This document shows, in pieces, positions 35,906 through 44,900 of a stretch of 64,000 nt of DNA. The first letter of the stretch is position 1. Every line of letters starts with the position of its first letter. Source of the stretch: Nodularia sphaerocarpa UHCC 0038 (GTDB taxonomy: Bacteria > Cyanobacteriota > Cyanobacteriia > Cyanobacteriales > Nostocaceae). Below the pieces are notes generated by a model, which was given only the letters and a program-made list of their open reading frames with translations, ran no database searches and was not told the origin of the DNA. Location: positions 5,150,356-5,214,355 of the forward strand of contig NZ_CP060140.1 of the NCBI RefSeq assembly GCF_022376295.1, given 5' to 3'. The translations under genes and the position numbers were made by a program.

Positions 35906-36272
35906 TGAAATATTGGGACAATTTATCTCAGCTTTAAACGATGTCTGTATAAGTGCAGATACGGCGAAGACTGCAACCGTGATTATCAATAGCAGACTTT
36001 TGTCAATACAGAAAGGCTGAGATTACTGCAAACCCCTTTTCAGGTTTTAATTTTAAAGATTTGTAAATTTTGATAGACTCTCTAGTTGGCTAGAGAGTTT
36101 AGGATGAATATAAGGTAAATCTCCGCTAGCAGTCAGTAAAAGCCAAATTTCATAGCTGACTACAGTGGAGATTCTCCACAACCATTAAACATGGCTGAGT
36201 TAGCTTTGCAGGCTGCAATTGGGCAGATACAAGCTTGGTTTTGATCGTTCTTTTATTCCATACCGTAAATCT

Positions 36273-36467
36273 ATGACACTCAAACTGACAGTTCCCAATA
36301 TGGCTTGTTCTGCTTGTGCAACTAATATTACCAATGCAGTTAAAACAGTTGATGCCAATGCTACCATTCAGGCTGATCCACAAACCAAATTTGTCAGCGT
36401 AGAAACTCAAGCTTCAGAAACAGCAATTAAGGATGCTTTAGCTGCTGCTGGTTATCCCGTGGCTTAA
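36273..36467 (+). CDS. HMA-domain copper chaperone (Atx1-like)
   Basis: A 64-residue single heavy-metal-associated domain: TVPNMACSACATNITNAV contains the MxCxxC metal site, followed by the beta-alpha-beta pattern ending AAAGYPVA. Cyanobacterial Atx1 hands Cu(I) to P-type ATPases for plastocyanin and oxidase in the thylakoid lumen. The ATG 36273 gives the normal length; the longer frame from 36219 adds an unrelated extension. The copper ATPase gene lies 285 bp downstream on the same strand, supporting a shared copper role. Confidence 0.9.
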   Translation: MTLKLTVPNMACSACATNITNAVKTVDANATIQADPQTKFVSVETQASETAIKDALAAAGYPVA

Positions 36468-36493
36468 AGTTGATTAGCTGTTCCACATTGAAT

Positions 36494-36581
36494 ACCTTTC
36501 GGTTAAGGGATGTAGAGACGTTCCATGGAACGTCTCTACAAGGGTTTTCGGCTAACGAATTTACTTAACCGAACAGTATTG
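36494..36581. mobile_element. Short palindromic MITE-like insertion with 14-bp direct repeats
   Basis: TTCGGTTAAG (36498-36507) and CTTAACCGAA (36564-36573) form terminal inverted repeats around a perfect 30-bp palindrome centred on CCATGG (36511-36540). The insertion is flanked by GTTCCACATTGAAT at 36480-36493 and 36582-36595, probably a target duplication. Confidence 0.7.
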
Positions 36582-36752
36582 GTTCCACATTGAATTTGCA
36601 TAACTAGGGGGGAGCAGTAGCCCACCCCACAAGGGTTTGATGTAATTTGAATGCAAACTAAATGTGTTTCACCTGATTAAGTTGCATTCATCCGAAGAAT
36701 GGATGCAACTTCTGCTTGATCACCCTACATAAGCGCAAGTGGTTTACTTAGT

Positions 36753-39032
36753 ATGGATACTCTCACACTCAAACTCAAAGGTATGAGTTGCGCCTCCTGT
36801 GCGAACAATATCGACCAAGCAATTCGCTCGGTTCCAGGGGTGACTGACTGTAATGTTAACTTTGGTTTTGAGCAAGCCACAATTAATTATGACCGAAAAC
36901 GTACTGATTTAAAGACAATTCAAGCCGCTATCGATGCTGCGGGATACTCTTCTTATTTACCGCAAACAGATATTCTGGCTGGGGAAGATGAGACTGAAAA
37001 AGCCAATAAGTTAGCCGAAGACCGAGAAATTACCCGCAAGGTGATTGTGGGGGGTGTGATTGGGATTATTATGTTTGTCGGTTCTATACCGATGATGACT
37101 GGGCTAAATGTGCCGTTTATTCCCGCATTTCTCCATGATTATTGGGTGCAGTTAGTGTTGACTATACCTGTACAATTCTGGTGTGGTTGGAGTTTTTACG
37201 TGAATGGTTGGAAAGCTCTGAAACACCATACTGCAACTATGGATACTCTGATGGCTGTGGGTACAAGTGCAGCATTTCTCTATTCTGTGTTTGTGACTCT
37301 CTTCCCTGGATTTTTTATGGCTCAGGGTTTGATGCCTCATGTATATTATGAGGTTTCGGTGACTGTGATTGCTTTAATTTTGCTGGGGCGGTTGTTGGAA
37401 CATCGCGCTAGGGGAAAAACTTCGGAAGCTATTCATAAACTCATGGGATTACAACCGAGAAATGCGAGAGTTGTCCGTGATGGTGTGGAAATGGATATTC
37501 CCATTACGGATGTGGCTATCAATGATCTGATTTTGGTGCGCCCTGGGGAAAAGATTCCGGTAGATGGTGAGGTGATTATCGGTGCTTCTACGGTGGATGA
37601 GGCGATGGTAACTGGTGAAAGTTTACCAGTGCAGAAGCATCCTGGGGATGAGGTGATTGGGGCGACGATTAACAAAACTGGTAGTTTTCAGTTTCGGGCG
37701 ACACGTGTGGGAAATGATACGTTTTTGGCGCAAATCGTTAAACTGGTGCAGCAAGCACAAGGTTCTAAAGCGCCTATTCAACGATTAGCAGACCAAGTTA
37801 CAGGATGGTTTGTACCTGTTGTAATTGCGATCGCGATCGCCACTTTTGTGATTTGGTTTAATTTTATGGGTAACTTTACCCTAGCCATCATGACCACTGT
37901 GGGCGTGTTAATTATCGCCTGTCCTTGTGCTTTGGGTCTCGCTACTCCAACTTCAATTATGGTAGGGACTGGCAAAGGGGCGGAAAATGGTATTTTAATT
38001 AAGGATGCCCAAAGCTTAGAATTAGCACACAAAATCCAAATTATTGTTCTTGATAAAACTGGGACTTTAACTCAAGGAAAACCGACGGTTACAGATTTTG
38101 TCTCTGTGAACGGTACAGCAAATCATAATGAACGGAAGCTGTTACAGTTGGCTGCATCTGTGGAACGCAATTCTGAGCATCCCTTGGCGGAAGCTGTGGT
38201 AAAATATTCCCAATCCCAAGAGGTGAGTTTAACTGAAGCTGATAATTTTGCAGCGATCGCAGGTAGTGGTGTGCAAGCTGTGGTTTCAGAACGCTTAGTA
38301 CAAATTGGTACACAGCGCTGGATGGCAGAATTAAGCATCAATACTGACATTCTCCAAGAGGATAAAGATGCTTGGGAAACTGCGGCTAAAACTGTGATTT
38401 TCATGGCTGTAGATGGCGAAATACAAGGAGTTATGGGTATTGCCGATGCTCTCAAACCTTCCTCAGCCGCAGCAGTGAAAATACTGCAAAAACTTGGTTT
38501 AGAAGTAGTAATGTTGACTGGAGATAATCGTAAAACTGCGGAGGCGATCGCTCAACAAGTCGGCATCCAGCGAGTGTTTCCAGAGGTGCGCCCAGACCAA
38601 AAAGCGGCGATGATTCAATCTCTGCAAGGTGAAAAAGGTGAAGCTAAAATTGTGGCGATGGTAGGTGATGGAATTAATGATGCGCCTGCACTCGCACAAG
38701 CAGATGTGGGAATGGCGATTGGGACAGGAACAGATGTGGCGATCGCCGCGAGTGATATTACACTGATTTCAGGAGACTTACAAGGCATCGTCACAGCCAT
38801 TCAACTCAGCCGGGCGACAATTCGCAATATCCGCCAAAACCTGTTTTTTGCCTTTATCTACAACGTTATCGGCATTCCTATCGCTGCGGGAATTTTGTTT
38901 CCTGTGTTTGGCTGGTTGCTAAATCCGATTCTCGCCGGTGCTGCAATGGCTTTATCTTCAATCTCTGTAGTGACAAATGCCCTGAGATTGCGAAAATTTC
39001 AGCCAAAATTCATTTCCCCAATTATACCATAG
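36753..39032 (+). CDS. Copper-translocating P1B-type ATPase
   Basis: 759 residues. One N-terminal HMA domain (KGMSCASCANNI) comes first, then eight membrane helices, the phosphatase motif TGES, the metal-binding CPC in ACPCALGLATP, the phosphorylation site DKTGTLTQG, the HP motif SEHPLAEAV and the hinge GDGINDAPALA. CPC indicates Cu(I) transport. Cyanobacteria have PacS (thylakoid) and CtaA (plasma membrane) types; which one this is cannot be decided here. Lies downstream of the copper chaperone. Confidence 0.96.
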   Translation: MDTLTLKLKGMSCASCANNIDQAIRSVPGVTDCNVNFGFEQATINYDRKRTDLKTIQAAIDAAGYSSYLPQTDILAGEDETEKANKLAEDREITRKVIVGGVIGIIMFVGSIPMMTGLNVPFIPAFLHDYWVQLVLTIPVQFWCGWSFYVNGWKALKHHTATMDTLMAVGTSAAFLYSVFVTLFPGFFMAQGLMPHVYYEVSVTVIALILLGRLLEHRARGKTSEAIHKLMGLQPRNARVVRDGVEMDIPITDVAINDLILVRPGEKIPVDGEVIIGASTVDEAMVTGESLPVQKHPGDEVIGATINKTGSFQFRATRVGNDTFLAQIVKLVQQAQGSKAPIQRLADQVTGWFVPVVIAIAIATFVIWFNFMGNFTLAIMTTVGVLIIACPCALGLATPTSIMVGTGKGAENGILIKDAQSLELAHKIQIIVLDKTGTLTQGKPTVTDFVSVNGTANHNERKLLQLAASVERNSEHPLAEAVVKYSQSQEVSLTEADNFAAIAGSGVQAVVSERLVQIGTQRWMAELSINTDILQEDKDAWETAAKTVIFMAVDGEIQGVMGIADALKPSSAAAVKILQKLGLEVVMLTGDNRKTAEAIAQQVGIQRVFPEVRPDQKAAMIQSLQGEKGEAKIVAMVGDGINDAPALAQADVGMAIGTGTDVAIAASDITLISGDLQGIVTAIQLSRATIRNIRQNLFFAFIYNVIGIPIAAGILFPVFGWLLNPILAGAAMALSSISVVTNALRLRKFQPKFISPIIP

Positions 39033-39040
39033 TTTAACTA

Positions 39041-39454
39041 ATGTTCAGCAAAAATATACTTTGGGCAAGCCTGACTGCTTTCGGTTTGTCTGTAGGAACT
39101 GCATCAGCAGCAATCCCCACCGCTTCATCAGGGGAAACTAGGGAATTTCAAGTTATAGCTGACTTTTCACGGGATCTGGAAAACCCCTCTCCAAACCTCT
39201 CCCCTGGAAGGAGAGAGGCTTTAAGTTTAAGGAGAGAGGCTTTAAGTTTTCCCCCTTCCCTGGTAGGGAAGGGGGTTAGGGGGTTAGGTTTTGCGTTAGC
39301 TTTTTCTCATAACGTGAAAAGTCAGGAAGCCATAGAGCAACCTTTAGCATTGAAAGTTGGTGTTACTATAGGTGGTCTAGGGTTAATTGGACTGGAACTA
39401 TGGTGGTTTCTCTTCAGTAAATCAGCAGCACCAAGCAATGGCAAACAAGAGTAA
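39041..39454 (+). CDS. Exported/membrane protein carrying an in-frame repeat insertion
   Basis: 137 residues. An N-terminal signal peptide (cleavage likely near TASAA) is followed by a central low-complexity part and a C-terminal transmembrane helix (KVGVTIGGLGLIGLELWWF). DNA of residues about 46-85 is a dispersed palindromic repeat: a 21-bp unit is tandemly duplicated at 39207-39248 and CCCCCTTCCCT/AGGGAAGGGGG forms a hairpin at 39250-39274. The 21-bp unit keeps the frame and is translated RREALSL twice. The gene starts 8 bp after the copper ATPase and is probably cotranscribed. Function unknown. Confidence 0.65.
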   Translation: MFSKNILWASLTAFGLSVGTASAAIPTASSGETREFQVIADFSRDLENPSPNLSPGRREALSLRREALSFPPSLVGKGVRGLGFALAFSHNVKSQEAIEQPLALKVGVTIGGLGLIGLELWWFLFSKSAAPSNGKQE

Positions 39455-39783
39455 ATTTTCATGAGGGAAGCGATCGCAGTTCCGTACAGCGATCGCCTAA
39501 TTGATTTATCCCTAGCCACAGGGACTAATCACCAAAATTGTAATTCTGTTATGGGCATAAATGATTGCAGTGGCACGCCCCTCATATCCCCTAAATCTTC
39601 TGATCTAATTCAACAAAACCCTTGGTGTGAATAACTTCCAACGCTCCCCTGTCCTTAATAAGGAGAGGGGTTGGGGGTGAGGTTCCATACTCTATTACCG
39701 AGAGAATTGGCAAGACAAGGAAATTCCGTCAGCATTTATGCTTAAAATTGCTTAAAAGGCCATTTGCAGAACATCCCCAAGCT
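39455..39783. other. Spacer with HIP1 sites and a palindromic repeat
   Basis: Holds GCGATCGC palindromes (about 39468 and 39490) and another copy of the AAGGAGAGGGGTTGGGGGTG repeat (about 39658-39682), paired with CTCCCCTGTCCTT. No gene recognised. Confidence 0.5.
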
Positions 39784-40170
39784 ATGATCACTGAAATATT
39801 TCCTTTTCGTTTTGAGGTAAACACAGTAGCGATCGCCGGTGCAACTGTGTGGTCATTAGCGCTATACTTTGCTTTTTCGTCACTGCGTGAGAAAATCATT
39901 GAGCAGCTCAATCGCTGGTTTAATTTTGCCGAGCGATCGCTTTACACCAGCCAAACCGAATTTGAAAAGACACGGGAAGCCAGAGAATCCCAAAACGCTT
40001 TTTATGCTTCCCTATTTAGCATCGTCCCTTTTCTAGTCCTTGGCGCTTTATCCAACTGGCTGATAGAAATTAGTTTAGGACGCAGTTGGGGAATCAGCCT
40101 CGGTATAATGGCTTCTATTATTTCTGGTATTTATGAACTAGGGCGACAAAACGCCAGTTTTCCCGATTAA
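39784..40170 (+). CDS. Membrane protein of unknown function
   Basis: About 128 residues. One hydrophobic helix lies near residues 13-32, then a charged amphipathic stretch (SLREKIIEQLNRWFNFAERS...TREARES) and two further hydrophobic segments (FSIVPFLVLGALSNWL and SWGISLGIMASIISGIY). The ATG 39784 is chosen over an upstream TTG. No family was recognised. Confidence 0.65.
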   Translation: MITEIFPFRFEVNTVAIAGATVWSLALYFAFSSLREKIIEQLNRWFNFAERSLYTSQTEFEKTREARESQNAFYASLFSIVPFLVLGALSNWLIEISLGRSWGISLGIMASIISGIYELGRQNASFPD

Positions 40171-40194
40171 ACCCTACATGAAAAGATTTAAAAG

Positions 40195-40405
40195 TTTTAG
40201 GCGAATGAATTCGGTTTTCAACCCACGTAGGTGGGTTTCGTCTGTGTAGCTGCGAATTTTATTCGCCAGGGCTGATAGAAATTAGGCGAATGAATTCGCT
40301 ACTACACAAACAAAGTCCGCCTGCGCGGACTAAATACAAACTATGGCTTTTCAACCCACGGAGGTGGGTTTCGTCTGTGTAGCCGCGACTTCTAGTCGCC
40401 AAGGC
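40195..40405. repeat. Cluster of dispersed palindromic repeats
   Basis: Two copies of AACCCACGTAGGTGGGTTTC-type hairpins flank GGCGAATGAATTCG and CCGCCTGCGCGGAC palindromes, ending GCGACTTCTAGTCGCC. The blocks match 35426-35570 in inverted orientation. It fills the gap between two convergent genes and could stop transcription from both. Confidence 0.65.
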
Positions 40406-40409
40406 TAAT

Positions 40410-41651
40410 TTACAGAACATCACTCACTAAACTTGCTAACTTTTGGGCTGCACCACTTTCACCCCTAACACTGCGTAATTTCGCCCTAATTACTTCTAAT
40501 TTTTCTGGATGATCCAAAAAGTCCAAAACCATTTCCGCAACCTCTTGCGGCTGGAGTTTCCCCACCAGTTCTGGTACAATCTCCTCCTGCGCCCAAATAT
40601 TCGGCCATGCTAATAAACCTTTGCGACTCAACACCAGCGAGTTAATTACCTTAGCAAAGCTAGAACCCACCCCAGGTAAATTAGCTAACAATCCCGGTAA
40701 ACCATCCCACGAACGCATCGCATCAAGTTGTTGTGTCGGTATCATCACAATCATCGGTACAGCCAAAGCACCGAGTTCAGCAGTGTTTGCGCCTACGGTG
40801 GTTAAACAGATTCGACATTGGGATAATAATTGATGGGCGGGATTTTCTCTGCACAATTCCAAACACAAACCCGTTTCAGTTTTCAGCACCGGATGCTCAG
40901 ATTCAACTAAAGTAGCAGATACACCGCCAAATATCTTGACAAAAGAGTTTTTCTGTGTATCGGCAAAACTCGCTAAAGTTTGTAAATCCAATGTCGGCGC
41001 AACGAAAATCACAAATCTGGTTTGGGGTCTTTTGGCGTGAATATATTCAGCAATAGCTAAGGATAATGGCACACCTTGGGCTAATTTTGCAGCTTTCGAG
41101 CCTGGAAGTAAACCAATTATTTCAGTGTTGAGTGAAGAGTCAGGAGTGATAACCTGCTCAAATTTCTGAGCCTCTAGCATCAAATCCCCCACAACAGTAA
41201 ATTTGTGAGCAAACTTTGGAGAAACTTTCTCTGCAACTTTAGCCTGCATTACGCCAAAACGGTCAATCAAATTATGCCAACGAGCATCCCATTCAGCGTA
41301 AACAAGTGTGCGATATCCCAACTTTCTACCAATGACTACCGGGAAAATTTGATCACCACCCAAGAAGACTACCACACCGCGATCGCGCCATTCCCAATTC
41401 TCAAAAGTCTTACCCCACAGGAGAAACTGCCAAAAATGCTCTGCTGATTGTACCCTGTCAACTTCTGGATATGAAAGTGCGATCGCCCCTTCCTTACCCG
41501 TAGCATTTGGACAAGGAGACAAAACCACAGAAATCCTCACCACAGAAGGATCATCCCCTAATTCTTGGCGTAAAGCCTTAACAACAGGACGCACCCAAGT
41601 AGTCACCTCACCGGGTCCATTCGAGAGAATCACAATATCAACTGGAGTCAT
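40410..41651 (-). CDS. Lipid-A-disaccharide-synthase-related glycosyltransferase
   Basis: 413 residues, GT-B-like, distantly related to LpxB: VILSNGPGEVTTWVRPVV at the N-terminus, FLGGDQIFPV, YAEWDARW, the linker VGDLMLEAQ and the donor-side LLPGSKAAKLAQGVPL and TVGANTAELGALAVPM. This cyanobacterial paralogue family differs from true LpxB and its sugar acceptor is not known. Length is normal for the family. Single gene, divergent from chlH. Confidence 0.85.
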   Translation of the reverse strand: MTPVDIVILSNGPGEVTTWVRPVVKALRQELGDDPSVVRISVVLSPCPNATGKEGAIALSYPEVDRVQSAEHFWQFLLWGKTFENWEWRDRGVVVFLGGDQIFPVVIGRKLGYRTLVYAEWDARWHNLIDRFGVMQAKVAEKVSPKFAHKFTVVGDLMLEAQKFEQVITPDSSLNTEIIGLLPGSKAAKLAQGVPLSLAIAEYIHAKRPQTRFVIFVAPTLDLQTLASFADTQKNSFVKIFGGVSATLVESEHPVLKTETGLCLELCRENPAHQLLSQCRICLTTVGANTAELGALAVPMIVMIPTQQLDAMRSWDGLPGLLANLPGVGSSFAKVINSLVLSRKGLLAWPNIWAQEEIVPELVGKLQPQEVAEMVLDFLDHPEKLEVIRAKLRSVRGESGAAQKLASLVSDVL

Positions 41652-41760
41652 TGGTCATTAGTCATTAGTCATTGGTCATTGGTCATTTGTCATTGTCATC
41701 TCCCATATTCCCATATTTCCCACTCCCCATTCCCCACTCCCAATTCCCCACTCCCCAAAT
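41652..41760. repeat. Short tandem repeat tracts
   Basis: Seven-base units of the TCATTGG/TCATTAG type (41652-41699) are followed by imperfect CCCATTCC/CCCACTCC units (41702-41757). This matches the short tandemly repeated sequences known from heterocystous cyanobacteria. Confidence 0.85.
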
Positions 41761-41986
41761 ATTACGAACTTGTTACATAAATATGAGTAACCACTTTTCT
41801 AATTTGTCAAGTTTTATAAAGAAATATTTATTTTTATATATCGATTTGTGTCATCTAGACCACGAAATGCACCAAGAGTAAGGTTTTTCTGATAAAAAAT
41901 TAATATTGCCGAAAATAAAGAAGTAACTCTAGCGGCAGATGTCGCGGAGAACTTCAGTTTAGAGAACATCAAAGGAGCAAATCTGT
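41761..41986 (+). promoter_or_regulatory. Leader of chlH
   Basis: About 225 bp of AT-rich sequence before chlH, ending AAAGGAGCAAATCTGTATG with a clear AAAGGAG ribosome-binding site. The promoter itself could not be assigned. Confidence 0.5.
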
Positions 41987-44900
41987 ATGTTCACACACGT
42001 CAAGTCCACCATTAGACACATTGCGCCTGATAACTTACGCGGACGTAATTTAATCAAGGTGGTCTATGTCGTGCTTGAGTCCCAATATCAAAGTGCATTG
42101 TCGCAAGCTGTTAGCACGATCAACTCGAACAATCCCAACCTAGCCATTGAAATCAGTGGGTACTTGATCGAGGAACTCCGAGACCCAGAGAACTACGAAG
42201 AGTTCAAACGGGAAATGGAGACAGCTAACATCTTTATCGCCTCACTTATTTTCATAGAAGACTTAGCACAAAAAGTAGTTACAGCCGTCGAACCACACCG
42301 CCATCACCTCGATGTTTCGGTTGTTTTCCCATCCATGCCCGAAGTCATGCGCCTCAACAAAATGGGGACTTTTTCCTTGGCACAATTGGGACAATCGAAG
42401 AGTGTTATCGCTCAATTCATGCGGAAACGCAAAGAAAAATCCGGCGCAGGATTCCAAGATGGAATGCTCAAACTGCTGCGAACCTTGCCCCAAGTATTAA
42501 AGTTCTTGCCAATGGAAAAGGCACAGGACGCACGAAATTTCATGCTCAGTTTTCAGTATTGGCTCGGAGGTTCACCAGAAAACCTGGAAAACTTCTTGCT
42601 GATGCTAGCTGATAAATATGTATTAAAAGATGTAGACAAGCAAAATTTTGCATCTCCCACTTATGAAGCGCCAGTTGTCTATCCCGATATGGGAATTTGG
42701 CATCCTTTGGCGACCACCATGTTTGAGGATATAAGAGAATACCTGAATTGGTACAGCGCCCGCAAGGATATTTCTAGTGATCTTAAAGATCCCTTAGCGC
42801 CTTGTGTAGGATTAGTATTACAACGTACTCACCTAGTTACAGGCGATGATGCCCATTATGTAGCCATTGTCCAGGAATTGGAATCACTGGGAGCCAGAGT
42901 AATTCCTGTATTTGCTGGGGGATTGGATTTTTCCAAACCCGTGGATGCTTACTTCTATGAACCGACTACCAACACAACGCTGATTGATGCGGTGATTTCC
43001 TTGACTGGTTTTGCCTTAGTTGGTGGTCCAGCTAGACAAGACCATCCCAAAGCCATTGAATCACTCAAACGCCTGAATCGTCCTTATATGGTAGCGTTGC
43101 CCTTAGTCTTCCAAACCACAGAAGAGTGGATGGATAGCGACTTGGGTTTACATCCCATTCAAGTAGCTTTGCAAATTGCTATTCCTGAATTAGATGGAGC
43201 CATTGAGCCGATAATTTTATCAGGTAGAGATGGGGCTACAGGTAAAGCTCACGCACTGCAAGATCGAGTAGAAGCCATAGCCCAAAGAGCCTTAAAATGG
43301 GCTAACCTGCGCCGCAAGCCCAAACTCGATAAAAAAGTTGCCATCACCGTTTTTAGCTTCCCCCCAGATAAAGGCAACGTCGGAACCGCAGCTTACTTAG
43401 ACGTATTCGGTTCCATCTTTGAAGTATTAAAAGGGCTAAGAAACAACGGCTACGACGTGCAGGACATCCCCGAAAACGCCCAAGCGTTAATGGAATTAGT
43501 CATCCACGATGCACAGGCACAGTATGCCAGCCCCGAACTGAACATCGCCTACAAGATGTCAGTCCCAGAGTACGAAGCACTCACCCCCTACTCCCAACGC
43601 CTAGAAGAAAACTGGGGACCACCTCCCGGAAACCTCAACAGCGACGGGCAGAACCTGCTAATTTACGGCAAACAATTTGGTAACGTCTTCATCGGCGTAC
43701 AGCCTACATTTGGTTATGAAGGCGACCCGATGCGGCTATTGTTCTCCCGTTCCGCCAGTCCTCACCACGGTTTTGCAGCTTACTACACTTACCTAGAACA
43801 AATTTGGGGCGCGGATGCCGTACTGCACTTTGGTACACATGGTTCCTTGGAATTCATGCCAGGTAAGCAGATGGGGATGTCTGGAGACTGTTACCCAGAT
43901 AACTTAATTGGCTCAATTCCCAACCTGTATTACTACGCAGCCAATAACCCCAGTGAAGCGACAATTGCCAAACGCCGCAGTTACGCCGAGACAATTTCCT
44001 ACCTCACACCACCCGCAGAAAACGCCGGTTTATATAAAGGTTTGAAAGAACTCAGCGAATTAATAGCTTCATACCAAACCTTAAAAGATAGTGGGCGCGG
44101 CATTTCCATTGTCAACACGATCATGGATAAATGCCGGATCGTCAACCTGGATAAAGATATTCACTTACCAGAAACCGATGCTAGAGACATGACCGCCGAT
44201 GAGCGAGATCATATCGTTGGTAGCGTCTACCGCAAGTTAATGGAAATTGAATCGAGGTTGTTACCTTGTGGGTTGCACGTCATTGGTAAACCACCAACTG
44301 CTGAAGAAGCAGTAGCTACCCTAGTTAACATTGGTAGTTTAGATCGTCAAGAAGAAGAAATTCTCAGCTTACCCCGGATAATTGCCAGCAGCATCGGGCG
44401 TGACATAGACGACATTTACAAAAACAGTGACCTCGGCAATTTAGAAGATGTCCAGCTACTACAAGATATCACCTTAGCCACCCGTGAAGCAGTAGCCGCA
44501 CTGGTACAAGCGCAAAGCGACGCAGAGGGCAGAGTTTCTTTAGTTTCCCGGTTGAACTTCTTCAACATGGGTAAAAAAGAACCTTGGGTAGAAGCTTTAC
44601 ATAAAGCCGGCTATCCCAAAGTTGACCCAGAAGCCTTGAAACCAGTGTTTGAGTATTTGGAATTCTGCTTAAAACAAGTTTGTGCAGATAACGAACTCGG
44701 CGCATTACTCCAAGGCTTAGAAGGCGAATATGTTCTACCTGGACCTGGTGGAGATCCCATCCGTAACCCGGATGTATTGCCTACAGGTAAGAATATCCAT
44801 GCCCTCGACCCCCAATCAATCCCCACAGCCGCCGCAGTCCAATCAGCCAAAATCGTTGTAGATCGGCTCTTGGAACGTAACAAGGCAGAAAATGAGGGTA

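Larger units (their letters stand above)
33836..36272 (+). other. 2.4-kb gene-free region with an array of terminator-like hairpins
   Basis: No plausible protein gene. Seven hairpins followed by T-runs, all oriented for plus-strand transcripts, centre near 34083, 34224, 34589, 35070, 35324, 35737 and 35888. A recurring motif of the type TTTGCATACATCCTTTAGG followed by AGGATGAA precedes several of them (about 33988, 34137, 34496, 35229, 35641, 35794). Units around 34551-34610, 35284-35345 and 35860-35905 are clearly related to each other. Dispersed repeats (34641-34760, 35426-35570) interrupt the series. Candidate tandem small-RNA genes. Confidence 0.6.

Noticed and set aside
33836..36272. Possible CRISPR array
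   Set aside because: The repeated elements are hairpins with T-tails at irregular distances of about 140-480 bp, not identical 25-37-bp repeats with similar-sized spacers; no cas genes nearby.
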